Both the position numbers and the translations under genes were made by a program. The notes beneath the pieces are model-generated. The model ran no database searches. It saw only the letters and a list, made by a program, of their open reading frames with translations, and had not been told where the DNA came from. DNA of 64,000 nt from Streptomyces sp. DvalAA-43 (GTDB lineage Bacteria > Actinomycetota > Actinomycetes > Streptomycetales > Streptomycetaceae): positions 124,001 through 188,000 of the forward strand of contig NZ_FMBW01000054.1 in NCBI RefSeq assembly GCF_900091725.1, in the 5' to 3' direction. The first letter of the stretch is position 1. Each line of letters begins with the position of its first letter. Of the stretch, positions 51,880-59,927 are shown piece after piece.

Positions 51880-52028
51880 GGTCAGCCTTCTTTCGCATTG
51901 CTTATGCGCGTCGAACAAGACGATCCCGGTGAATGTTCCGGGAGGGAGAGGGCATTGGGAGGAGAGACGAACCATTGTGGGTGGGCGCAGGTGACGCACC
52001 GGCGGGATCTACCGCTATGGTGAACCCA

Positions 52029-52084
52029 AGCGGACGACTGTCCACTTATCTGTCGAACCTAGCGGACAGCTGTCCGCTCAGCAA
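52029..52084 (-). promoter_or_regulatory. Molybdenum hydroxylase operon promoter with TetR-type operators
   Basis: On the minus strand TTGCTG (52084-52079) and TAGGTT (52061-52056) are 17 bp apart. The spacer is almost entirely the perfect palindrome AGCGGACAGCTGTCCGCT (52061-52078). A second copy matching 15 of 18 positions (AGCGGACGACTGTCCACT) lies at 52029-52046, centres 32 bp apart, about three helical turns. The divergent TetR gene starts 42 bp beyond. This is a strong case for repression by that TetR. Confidence 0.82.
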
Positions 52085-52119
52085 GGACGGACTCGGCCGT
52101 GCTTCCGGGAGGAGGATGC

Positions 52120-52701
52120 GTGCGGGACGAGAAGGGCGTGCCGCTGCGCCCGGACGCGCAGCGCAATCGTGAGCGCATCCTGGACGTCGCGCTGGCCGAG
52201 CTGACACGGACGGCGGACGTCCCGCTGAGCACGATCGCGAAGAAGGCAGGCGTCGGGCAGGGGACGTTCTACCGCAACTTCCCCAACCGCGAGGCCCTCG
52301 TCCTGGAGGTCTATCGCCACGAGATGCAGCAGGTGGCCGACGCCGCGGACCAGCTGCTCCGGACCCGGGCGCCCGATCGGGCCCTGAGGGAGTGGATGGA
52401 CCGCCTCGCCCAGTACGCCATGGCCAAGGCGGGTCTGGCGGACGCGCTGCGCAAGTCCGCCGTCACGCACGGCAGTCTGGCCCGGTTGGGGCACGGACCG
52501 GTGACCCGGGCGGTCGCACTGCTGCTGAACGCGAACGAGGAGGCCGGCACCATCCGGCCGGGGCTGACCCCCGACGACTTCGTGCTGGCCATCGCCGGGC
52601 TCTGGCAGATCGACCCGCACAGTGACTGGCAACCGCGCGCGAAGCGCCTGCTGGACCTGGTGATGGACGGCCTGCGGGCAGGTGCCCCCGGCGGGCCGTA
52701 G
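52120..52701 (+). CDS. TetR family regulator, 193 aa
   Basis: GTG 52120 with GGAGGA five bases upstream. The DNA-binding domain is standard: RPDAQRNRERILDVALAEL, STIAKKAGVGQGTFYRNFPNREALVLEVY. The ligand domain has VADAADQLLRTRAPDRALREWMDRLAQY and a TetR_C-like end. It is divergent from the molybdenum hydroxylase operon, and two 18-bp sites lie between them, so it most likely represses that operon and itself until an aldehyde or similar ligand is bound. Confidence 0.9.
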   Translation: MRDEKGVPLRPDAQRNRERILDVALAELTRTADVPLSTIAKKAGVGQGTFYRNFPNREALVLEVYRHEMQQVADAADQLLRTRAPDRALREWMDRLAQYAMAKAGLADALRKSAVTHGSLARLGHGPVTRAVALLLNANEEAGTIRPGLTPDDFVLAIAGLWQIDPHSDWQPRAKRLLDLVMDGLRAGAPGGP

Positions 52702-52801
52702 GCGCGACGTACGACGAGTGCACCCAACCACCGGGCCGAGGGCGACCAGTGTGTTCCGGCATTCCCTGCCGCCTCATTGGGCTGGTGCGTATGGTGCGTA
52801 G

Positions 52802-53734
52802 ATGATCGAAGTACCAGAGGCGTTCGCGCGGACCACGATCGAGCGTGAGGGCCGGCCCGGTGCGGATTGGCTGGCCGAACTCCCCGGGATCGTGGAGGAG
52901 CTGTTGGGGCGCTGGGCATGCGTACCGGACGGCGAGGCCATGCACGGGGGCGTCGGCGTCATCGTTCCGGTGCGGCGGCCGGGGGAGGGGGCGGCCGTGA
53001 TGAAGGTGTCCTTTCCCCATCCAGGGAACGTCCATGAGCCGGACGCGTTCACGGCCTGGGGCGGACACGGAGCCGTGCTGCTGTACGAGCGCGACGACGC
53101 ACACTTCGCGATGCTGCTGGAACGGGCCCGGCCGTCGACCCTGGCGGAGGCCGAAGAGGGCGACGAGCTGGTGAGGGTCGCAGGGCGGCTCAGCCGTCGG
53201 CTGGCCGTCCCTGCCCCGCCCGGACTGCCGCGACTCCGCGAACAGGCGGACGACTGGGAAGCTCGACTTCTGTGGGAAGCAGAGGAGTTGTCGCACGCAC
53301 TGCCCCGATACGCGGTGGACGCCGCTGTGGCGACAGTCCGGGAGCTGGGCCACGATCAGCCGGACACCCTCATCCACGGCGACCTGCATGCTCGCAACAT
53401 CCTGCGCGCCGACCGCGAGCCGTGGCTGGCCGTCGATCCCAAGGGGTACGCCGGAGACCCCGCGTACGACGGCGGTCTGCTGCTCAAGACACTGGCGCCG
53501 GTGCTCCTCGAATCGGGCGACCTGCGGAGGGCGCTGCACCGCACCCTTCACGTCTTCGCCGAGGCGGCCGAAATCGATCCCGAACGCGCCAGGCGTTGGG
53601 CCCAGTTGCATGCGGTCCGGGCCGCGTTCTGGGGGCGCCGTCATGGATTCCGCAGGGCGCGCGGAGGGCCGCAATTGGACCGGCTCACACAACTCATGGA
53701 CTCCGTGGCGGAGTTGCTCGCCGAACGTGCGTAG
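52802..53734 (+). CDS. APH(6)/hydroxyurea-kinase-family phosphotransferase, 310 aa
   Basis: ATG 52802. The Brenner motif TLIHGDLHARNILRA (near 192) and the magnesium site VDPKGYAGDPAYDGG (near 212) are intact, and GGVGVIVPVRRPGEGAAVMKV holds the ATP-binding lysine. The layout matches the APH_6_hur family, which includes streptomycin 6-phosphotransferases and hydroxyurea kinase. Whether it confers resistance here cannot be told, because genomes of this genus carry several uncharacterised members. It lies 100 bp after the TetR gene and might be read from the same promoter. Confidence 0.88.
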   Translation: MIEVPEAFARTTIEREGRPGADWLAELPGIVEELLGRWACVPDGEAMHGGVGVIVPVRRPGEGAAVMKVSFPHPGNVHEPDAFTAWGGHGAVLLYERDDAHFAMLLERARPSTLAEAEEGDELVRVAGRLSRRLAVPAPPGLPRLREQADDWEARLLWEAEELSHALPRYAVDAAVATVRELGHDQPDTLIHGDLHARNILRADREPWLAVDPKGYAGDPAYDGGLLLKTLAPVLLESGDLRRALHRTLHVFAEAAEIDPERARRWAQLHAVRAAFWGRRHGFRRARGGPQLDRLTQLMDSVAELLAERA

Positions 53735-53857
53735 CGCCTCCGTCCGGATCCACATCGCGGACCGCTCGGTACGACTGGCAGGCGGCAGGGACAGTACCCG
53801 GAATGGCTGTGGTAACGCTAGTTGTCATGCTCGGACTTGGTAACTGAAGTTGTCGGC

Positions 53858-54262
53858 ATGATGCTGCCTGAGATCACTCATGAGGAACAGACGGCCCTCG
53901 ACAAGGCCCTCCTCGATGCCCTCGATCCACTGGCATCGGCCATGCGCGCGAGGGTGACCGGGCTTCCCGTGGAGCGCATGTGGGATGCAGACCCCGTCGA
54001 CGTGACTCTCTCGGTCCTCACCGCTTGGAAGGTGGTGGACGCGGAGGTCAAGCGGTTGACGGCAATCGCGGCAGGGACTGCTGGGTCCTACGGTGCGAGC
54101 TACGAGCAATTGGGTGCTGCCTGGGGAATCACCCGGCAGGGCGCGCGCAAGAAATGGCCTGACGCCCTCGACAGGTCCACCCCGGCGGAGGCGGAGCCGA
54201 GCCGCATCGAACTGTGCGGCGGAAGTGCCGAATTGTTCCCGGATCCGTCATCAGGTGGCTGA
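53858..54262 (+). CDS. Hypothetical protein with HTH-like segment, 134 aa
   Basis: Start taken at ATG 53858 (MMLPEITHEEQTALDKALLDAL). Residues about 85-110 (SYEQLGAAWGITRQGARKKW) resemble a helix-turn-helix of the kind used to discriminate DNA sites. The rest is helical and acidic. No regulated neighbour is obvious. Confidence 0.6.
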   Translation: MMLPEITHEEQTALDKALLDALDPLASAMRARVTGLPVERMWDADPVDVTLSVLTAWKVVDAEVKRLTAIAAGTAGSYGASYEQLGAAWGITRQGARKKWPDALDRSTPAEAEPSRIELCGGSAELFPDPSSGG

Positions 54263-54571
54263 CGCTGGACTGGGACGGGAGCCGACGGGACACATGGTGA
54301 GGCCGACGGCGCCTCGTACCTCGCAACGAGGGAAGAGGCCGCCGCCCACGCGGGCGCCTTCTTGGGTGAGCATGCCGTCGAGCGGGGACCGGCTCGTCCT
54401 GGGGGTGCGGGCGCCGACTCGCAGTGAGGGCGGGTGTCACCTGCCACGGATCCGACGGGCTGTGACCTCGGGGACGTGGGTGCGGAGACCCGGTCCCGGA
54501 TCTCGGGGCGGGGTTGTCAGTGGTGTGGTGCATGATCGGTGCGTTGGGCTCTTCAAAAGAGATGGGGCACC
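54263..54571. other. 309 bp with no supported gene
   Basis: GC-rich spacer between the HTH-like protein and the DUF5713 gene. No strong hairpin, repeat or coding frame was noticed. Confidence 0.4.
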
Positions 54572-54913
54572 GTGCCGATCATGAACCACCAGGTCGCCGA
54601 GCATGTCTTCCTGGAGCAGTTGTACGCGGACGAGTACTTTCCGGATCACGTTCTCGACAAGGGCAAGGCAATCCTGCTGAGCCTGTGCGAACGGATCGAG
54701 GCGGAGCAGCCTGCGGATCTTTCGGCTCTGTACGTACTCACGGAGGTCGCGACCGAGCAGTTCAACGTGCTGGAGGCCGAGTTCGAGGCGGCGGGGAGCG
54801 AGATCGAGACCGTAGCGCGAGAGGAGATAGGCGAGGACTTCTGGTTCGTGGCGTCGGCGTACGGATTCTCGGACGCGGATCCGGAGGAGCTGATCGCTGC
54901 CAGGGAATGGTGA
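54572..54913 (+). CDS. DUF5713 family protein, 113 aa
   Basis: GTG 54572 or ATG 54581 begins the product. The text HVFLEQLYADEYFPDHVLDKGKAILLSLCERIEAEQPADL, ATEQFNVLEAEFEAAGSEIETVARE and AYGFSDADPEELIAAREW is the DUF5713 pattern, a small helical acidic protein of unknown role. Length is normal for the family. Confidence 0.8.
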   Translation: MPIMNHQVAEHVFLEQLYADEYFPDHVLDKGKAILLSLCERIEAEQPADLSALYVLTEVATEQFNVLEAEFEAAGSEIETVAREEIGEDFWFVASAYGFSDADPEELIAAREW

Positions 54914-55084
54914 GTGTGGTGGGAGGGCCGGGGCAGGCGCCGTTGGCGTTCCGCGGAGGTGGTACCGCCATCGGCGGGGACCCTACGGCTGCGGACTCGG
55001 CTGGAGCGGTCCGACCACGAGCCCGCTTCCTCTCAACTGTCAATCGACAAGCGGCGATTGACAGTGTCCATCGCCGGACGGGTG

Positions 55085-55528
55085 TCAATGTCGCAAGGTA
55101 TCCAGTGCGGCGAGACCACCGCGGATCGCAGCGGATGCCCTGTCGAGTTGTTCTCGTTCGTCGACGCGCCAGTCGGCGCCGATGCGGAAGGCATCACCTG
55201 CGAAGCGGGGGATGACATGGAGGTGCACATGGAAGACCTCTTGGAAGGCTGCTTCGCCATCCGCGAGGAGCAGGTTGACGCCCTCGCATCGCAGCCCTGA
55301 GCGGCGCAGTGCCCGTCCGAGGCGGTGTGCCGCCGTCCAGACCCGGACGCCGATGTCCTCCTGAAGGTCCTCCAGCCCAACCGCGTGCGTCTTGGGAACG
55401 ACCAACACATGGCCTGGATTGACGGGACGGAGATCCATGAAGGCGATCACCGACTCGTCCTCATGGACGACGCTTGCAGCAGCCTCACCGCGCACTATCG
55501 CGCAGAAGATACATCCGTCACTCGCCAT
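55085..55528 (-). CDS. HIT family protein, 147 aa
   Basis: ATG 55528 with GGAGA upstream. CIFCAIVRGEAAASVVHEDESVIAFMDLRPVNPGHVLVVPKTHAVGLEDL is the Fhit/Hint N-terminal part, and VFHVHLHVIPRF is the HxHxH nucleotidyl-hydrolase motif. These enzymes cleave nucleoside phosphoramidates or dinucleoside polyphosphates. The early CxxC could bind zinc as in Hint. Confidence 0.92.
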   Translation of the reverse strand: MASDGCIFCAIVRGEAAASVVHEDESVIAFMDLRPVNPGHVLVVPKTHAVGLEDLQEDIGVRVWTAAHRLGRALRRSGLRCEGVNLLLADGEAAFQEVFHVHLHVIPRFAGDAFRIGADWRVDEREQLDRASAAIRGGLAALDTLRH

Positions 55529-55667
55529 GAGCTGTCTCCTAGTTCCCACGTCAGGGGTGTGTACGACCCCTGTGTGCGGTTGATGCCGGAGCATACGGTC
55601 AGCCGTCCTGGACGGCCAGGGTCGGGCAGGTGGCTGACCACTGGCCGGCAAGGACGGGCGCGGCGGT

Positions 55668-56288
55668 TCAGCGGTATGCGGCGAGGAAAGTGCGGACGCC
55701 GGCAGTGGCGTAGTGGTCGAGATCGGCCTGGGTGTGCTGGGGACCGCCGTGGAACATCGCCTGGTTCACCGGGATCCACATCAGCAGGCCGGAGAAGTGG
55801 TGGGCGGCCAGGAGCGGTTCGTCGATCCGGAGCAGACCGTCCTCGGCCAGGCGCTGGAACGTGGCCGCCAAGGTCGCCAGGACTCGCTCGAAACCCTGCT
55901 CGTACCAGGCCGCGCCGAGTTCGGGGAAGATGTCCGCGTTGGCGATGACCAGGCGCCGCAACTGGAGCACCTGTGGCTGTGTGAGAGCGGTGAGGAACTG
56001 CCGGGCGAGGCGGGTCAGGTTCTCGTCCAGTGTGTCGGCGTCGGACGGGACGTCGGCCACCAGGCCGATCATGCCGTCGAGGCGGTCGGTGGTGGCCAGG
56101 ACGATCTCGGAGAACAGCTTCTCCTTGTCGGAGAAGTGCTTGTAGACGGTCTGCTTGGATACGGCCGCCAGCTTCGCGATGTCGTCCATGCTCGTGCCGG
56201 AGTAGCCCTTCTCCATGAACACCCCGGTTGCGGCCTCCATGATCGCCTGGCGCTTCCGTGCCGATCGGCCCTGCTCGTTCGTTTCCAT
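55668..56288 (-). CDS. TetR/AcrR family regulator, 206 aa
   Basis: ATG 56288 with GGGAGG upstream. The helix-turn-helix KRQAIMEAATGVFMEKGYSGTSMDDIAKLAAVSKQTVYKHFSDKEKLFSEIV is of the AefR/AcrR type, and the C-terminal region (IFPELGAAWYEQGFERVLATLAATFQRL) matches TetR_C_7-like domains. It is divergent from the DUF998 gene with three operator copies in between, so it probably controls both. Confidence 0.9.
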   Translation of the reverse strand: METNEQGRSARKRQAIMEAATGVFMEKGYSGTSMDDIAKLAAVSKQTVYKHFSDKEKLFSEIVLATTDRLDGMIGLVADVPSDADTLDENLTRLARQFLTALTQPQVLQLRRLVIANADIFPELGAAWYEQGFERVLATLAATFQRLAEDGLLRIDEPLLAAHHFSGLLMWIPVNQAMFHGGPQHTQADLDHYATAGVRTFLAAYR

Positions 56289-56308
56289 GTTGCCTCCCTG
56301 ACCTGACA

Positions 56309-56379
56309 GTACTGGACAGTCCAGTTCATTCACGGGTACTGTACCGTCCAGTTCCAAGCGGTACTGAACCGTCTAGTTC
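56309..56379. promoter_or_regulatory. Three copies of a 19-bp operator between tetR and the DUF998 gene
   Basis: GTACTGGACAGTCCAGTTC (56309-56327), GTACTGTACCGTCCAGTTC (56336-56354) and GTACTGAACCGTCTAGTTC (56361-56379) repeat at 27- and 25-bp steps. The first contains a perfect dyad ACTGGAC-A-GTCCAGT; the others keep the right arm and vary the left. They span the whole divergent promoter region, as expected for a TetR regulator binding cooperatively. Confidence 0.85.
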
Positions 56380-56410
56380 TGTTCTGGTGTGCAATTCGAG
56401 GGGGACTTCC

Positions 56411-57100
56411 ATGACTCAGACGACCAACGCCCCGATCACCGGCCCGATCGTGGACAACTCCACTGCCTCGGCCCGGCGGACGACGCGGGCCCTGCTGGCT
56501 GCCGGTATCGCGGCGGGCCCGCTGTTCCTGGGCGTGGGCGTGATCCAGGGCTTTGCCCGCGAGGGCTTCGACTTCACCCGCAACGCAATCAGCCAGCTCA
56601 GCCTCGGCGACCTGGGCTGGATCCAGGTGACCGGCTTCTTGCTCACGGGGGTGCTGACCATCGCTGCCGCGATCGGGATGCGCCAGGCGCTGCGCGACGC
56701 TCCCGGTGGGGTCTGGGCCCCGCGCCTGGTCGGCGTGTTCGGGGCCTCGTTCCTGCTCGCCGGGGTGTTCACCGCTGATCCTGGCGCCGGGTTTCCGGCC
56801 GGCACTCCGGAGGGGGCGACCGCCTCGCTGAGTGCGCATGGTGCCGTTCACATGCTCAGCGGGATGGTGGGCTACCTTGCGTTCTGTGCCGCGTCCTTCG
56901 TGCTGGTCCGGCTGTTCGTCGCTCGGCGACGGCGCGGCTGGGCCATTGCCTGCCGTCTCGTGCCGGTGGGAGTCCTCGCCGGTTTCGCGGGCTCCTCCGC
57001 CGCTGTCCTGGCCTTCACGATCGGAGCCGGACTCGGCCTTCTCTGGCTCACCGTACTGTCGGCCCGGCTGCTCGCCGACGCGCCGACGGCCCAGCCGTAG
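56411..57100 (+). CDS. DUF998 family membrane protein, 229 aa
   Basis: GAGGGGG seven bases before the ATG. After a polar start there are six hydrophobic segments (ALLAAGIAAGPLFLGVGVI, WIQVTGFLLTGVLTIAAAIGM, LVGVFGASFLLAGVFTA, MLSGMVGYLAFCAASFVLVRLF, LVPVGVLAGFAGSSAAVLA, GLGLLWLTVLSARLL). FTRNAISQLSLGDLGWIQ and HGAVHMLSGMVGYL are typical of DUF998. Function unknown; its tight TetR control suggests an inducible membrane response. Confidence 0.87.
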   Translation: MTQTTNAPITGPIVDNSTASARRTTRALLAAGIAAGPLFLGVGVIQGFAREGFDFTRNAISQLSLGDLGWIQVTGFLLTGVLTIAAAIGMRQALRDAPGGVWAPRLVGVFGASFLLAGVFTADPGAGFPAGTPEGATASLSAHGAVHMLSGMVGYLAFCAASFVLVRLFVARRRRGWAIACRLVPVGVLAGFAGSSAAVLAFTIGAGLGLLWLTVLSARLLADAPTAQP

Positions 57101-57197
57101 GCGAGCCCCCGCGGCTTGCGGGCCGGGCGGGAACGCAGCAACCATCCAAGATCATCACGTGCGAGCAGCACGTGCGAACAGAACGGGACATTGCGAC

Positions 57198-57410
57198 ATG
57201 ACTGAACCGGTCAAGGGCCCTGTCAGTTACTTCCCCTCGATCGAGAAGAAGTACGGACGCCCGATCACGGAGTGGAAGGATCTCATCCGGTCCTCACCTC
57301 TCACCAAGCACATGGAACTCGTCTCCTGGCTCAAGACCGAGCACGGCCTCGGCCATGGCCACGCCAACGCTCTCGTCGCGCACACCCTCGCGGAAGACAG
57401 CGGCAAGTGA
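57198..57410 (+). CDS. DUF4287 domain protein, 70 aa
   Basis: MTEPVKGPVSYFPSIEKKYGRPITEWKDLIRSS followed by HMELVSWLKTEHGLGHGHANALVAHTL is a whole DUF4287 domain. It lies 97 bp after the DUF998 stop on the same strand. No ribosome binding site is obvious. Such small basic domains occur alone or fused to DUF5655, role unknown. Confidence 0.8.
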   Translation: MTEPVKGPVSYFPSIEKKYGRPITEWKDLIRSSPLTKHMELVSWLKTEHGLGHGHANALVAHTLAEDSGK

Positions 57411-57463
57411 ACCGTCCTCGTGGCCGGTAGCCCAGAGGATCCGGAGACACCGGACGCGCCACG

Positions 57464-59761
57464 TCAGGCACGGGGAGCCGGGCGAAGCCAGTGGGGTTCG
57501 GTGGTCCAGCCCAGGAAGCGGCGTCCCCCACCCGTGTCCGGGGAACCACCGGCCGCGGCCTGGCGCAGGCCGATCAGGGCTGGAGCGAGCCGGGCCGAGA
57601 CGTGTTCCGGATGGCGGGCCGTCTCCTCGCCGAGCCGGGAGATCACCCGGGCCTGTTCCGCAGGATCGCAGAGCGACAGGTGGAACACCATCTGACGCCA
57701 TGCGTACGCCGCGTCCTTGATGGTGGAGAGCGGCCGTGGGTTGCCGTGTATCCGGGCAGTCAGCAGGCACACGGTGGCGAAACAACGCCGGGCCAGGTCT
57801 CCCCATCCGGGTTCCGGAGCGATACCGATCCAGCCGACCAGGGTGGCCAGGTTGTGGGTCGTGAGGATCTGGGCCTGCTCGATCACCTTGCCGTTGGCCG
57901 CCACGGACCAGCTCCTGGTTCCCGGCTCGTCGGCCCGTGCGGCGCACAGTTTCGCGAATTCCGGCGAGGTGCGCGCCCGGTGGGTACCGCGCAGGGACTC
58001 GCTCGCCTCGGTGAGCGCGAGGTTGCGGACCGCCGCGTAGTCGATGGCGTAGTAGCGCTCGTAGAGCGTTCCGCCGAGCACTTCCGCGGCGACCCGCGCC
58101 GCCGCGAGAAACTTCGGCGTGAAGGTCCCCATGAAAATGTCCGAGGCCAGCTCTTCGACGAACGGTGCGCCGGCCTCGGCCTGTCGAGCGAGTACACCGA
58201 GCTCGCGGACCAGCGGGTTGGGCAGGAGCGTGCCGGGAAAAGCCTGTACGGCCAGTTCGCCGAGCTGACGCAGCGCGGTGAGCGCAGCCTCCTGTCCTTG
58301 ATCGTCGACGCGGTACCCGGACACCGCGCGTATCCAGGGCAGTTCCTCGGTCCGCACCTGCCGGGCGAGGTGGAGCAGGAGCAACGAACGGCGGTTGCGG
58401 AACGCCCGGTAGTGCGCGGCCACCAGGGAGCGCAGTGCCTGGTCCCGGTACTCCTGCGAAGTGGTTGCCGCGACCAGTTGCGGCACCAGCTCGGCCAGGA
58501 CCTCGGCCGAGGGCACCACACCGCGCTCCACGAGCGTCCCGATCGGAGCACTCAGCGCGGCCTCGACGACGCGTCGCACCGTCACCGGGACCACCGCACC
58601 CTCGGGCAGCCCCGTCTCCGCGGCCTCGCGGGCCGAGACATCCGCGACCAGCGGTGCCAGATCCGCCGCGCCGGTCTGCTGTGGGAGACCGGAGAGCCGA
58701 CGCAGGACGAGTTGGGCGAGCGCGTGGTGTGAGGGCCGGGCCGCCTGCACCGCCTGACGGGCGCGCAACTCGCTGTGCTGCCCGGAGCCGGGACGGCCAC
58801 GTCGTCGGACCATGGATTCCACCGCGTGCCGCAGCAGCCCGAGCCGACGGGCGTCCAGCGGCCGGCCGGCGACCGCTTCCTCCAGGGCACCGCGCAGGAT
58901 GCCCAGGTTCTCCTTCGGGTCGCGGTGCTTGGTGCAGCGGGTGTGGGCCGCGGCGAGGTCCCGGTAGCGCCGCAGGAGCATCGCACCGCGCTCCTGCCAG
59001 GTGTCGTCGGGCACGCGGTCCAGCACGCGCCCGGTCCCGGCCGTCTCCAGCCAGTGAGTCAGCAGTTCGTCCCCGAAGGGCTGCCAGACGGAGAGGGCCT
59101 CGCGCTGGGTCTCCACCGCGGAGTGGGGTCGCCGGGCGGACAGGGAAGCGCCGACGTCGCCGACCGTGCGGCGATGGACCGCCTGCACGTCCGGCGTGGG
59201 CAGATCGGACGGCCGCGGTGTGAAGCGCAGCCGGTCGGCCCACGGTTCGAGGATCTCGACCAGTTCCAGCGCACCGGCTACGTCCCCGGCCCGCACCAGC
59301 CACGCCACGAACAGCAGCGCGGCTTCTTCGGGCACGGCGAACTCGTAGCGCCCGCTGTCGAGCAGCGCGTAGAGCCGTGCCAGGCCCGGTTCGGTGAGGC
59401 AGTACGCGAACAGCGCCCGGCGCTCGGCGGGTACGCCCGCCAGGGACGCGGCTTCCCGCTCGTACGGTTGCAGCGGGCCCTCGGCGCTCGCGGCGGAGGT
59501 GGCGAACCCGCCGCGTACGACCTCCGGAGTCACCCAGGCGGGCAGATCCGCCACCGGGGTGCGTGAACCGATGGTCAGGCGCCTCTCGGCCATGCCGGAG
59601 AGCACTGCCTGCCAGCGGCCGACACGGCTCGCGGCGCGGTTGCGGGTGTCGGCCTCACCATGGGTCAGCCAGGTCCGGAAAGCCTGGGCCCGCATGGCCT
59701 GGGGATAGGCCGGCAAGTCCCCGGCCCCTGCGGAGTGCTGCTGCTCAGCGTCGTCGTTCAT
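57464..59761 (-). CDS. Unknown large helical protein, 765 aa, behind a tRNA-like leader
   Basis: A long open frame with normal codon bias. The product is almost entirely helical, rich in Ala, Leu, Arg and Glu, with no membrane helix, signal peptide or known motif. A middle region (SELRARQAVQAARPSHHALAQLVLRRLSGLP) and a late region (YERYYAIDYAAVRNLALTEASESLRGTHRART; GNPRPLSTIKDAAYAWRQMVFHLSLC) look the best ordered. The helical-repeat look resembles scaffolds, but no family is recognised. The ATG is 4 nt after a tRNA-shaped element on the same strand; no ribosome binding site lies between, so the true start may be ATG 59695. Confidence 0.75.
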   Translation of the reverse strand: MNDDAEQQHSAGAGDLPAYPQAMRAQAFRTWLTHGEADTRNRAASRVGRWQAVLSGMAERRLTIGSRTPVADLPAWVTPEVVRGGFATSAASAEGPLQPYEREAASLAGVPAERRALFAYCLTEPGLARLYALLDSGRYEFAVPEEAALLFVAWLVRAGDVAGALELVEILEPWADRLRFTPRPSDLPTPDVQAVHRRTVGDVGASLSARRPHSAVETQREALSVWQPFGDELLTHWLETAGTGRVLDRVPDDTWQERGAMLLRRYRDLAAAHTRCTKHRDPKENLGILRGALEEAVAGRPLDARRLGLLRHAVESMVRRRGRPGSGQHSELRARQAVQAARPSHHALAQLVLRRLSGLPQQTGAADLAPLVADVSAREAAETGLPEGAVVPVTVRRVVEAALSAPIGTLVERGVVPSAEVLAELVPQLVAATTSQEYRDQALRSLVAAHYRAFRNRRSLLLLHLARQVRTEELPWIRAVSGYRVDDQGQEAALTALRQLGELAVQAFPGTLLPNPLVRELGVLARQAEAGAPFVEELASDIFMGTFTPKFLAAARVAAEVLGGTLYERYYAIDYAAVRNLALTEASESLRGTHRARTSPEFAKLCAARADEPGTRSWSVAANGKVIEQAQILTTHNLATLVGWIGIAPEPGWGDLARRCFATVCLLTARIHGNPRPLSTIKDAAYAWRQMVFHLSLCDPAEQARVISRLGEETARHPEHVSARLAPALIGLRQAAAGGSPDTGGGRRFLGWTTEPHWLRPAPRA

Positions 59762-59765
59762 AAGC

Positions 59766-59836
59766 CGACGTGGCAGGTTCCGCCCCTGCGCCCTCCGGGT
59801 CCGGAGCCCGGTGCTCTCCTACTGAGCTACACGTCG
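59766..59836 (-). tRNA. tRNA-Arg(CCG)-like element with aberrant T-loop
   Basis: The 71-nt sequence folds as a cloverleaf: acceptor CGACGTG/CACGTCG (7 perfect pairs), T8-A9, D-arm GCTC/GAGC with loop AGTAGGA, anticodon arm CCGGG/CCCGG with loop CTCCGGA (U33 present, anticodon CCG, codon CGG, Arg), variable loop AGGGC, T-arm GCAGG/CCTGC. The T-loop is GGCGGAA, not TTCRANY, so the D-loop/T-loop contacts would be lost. No encoded CCA; the next bases are GCTT and then the ATG of the 765-residue gene. It may be a true odd tRNA, a pseudo-tRNA, or a structured leader. Confidence 0.6.
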
Positions 59837-59927
59837 ATGGAGATGAGGCTAGGCGCCCCTCCGAAGCCCGTGCAAGCGCATTTGACGAGGGATTGTGCCC
59901 CCGCTTCATCGGCACCCGACGACCGCA

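Noticed and set aside
59766..59836. tRNA-like element as an integration (att) site
   Set aside because: No integrase, no direct repeat of its 3' end and no mobile genes were found within the window.
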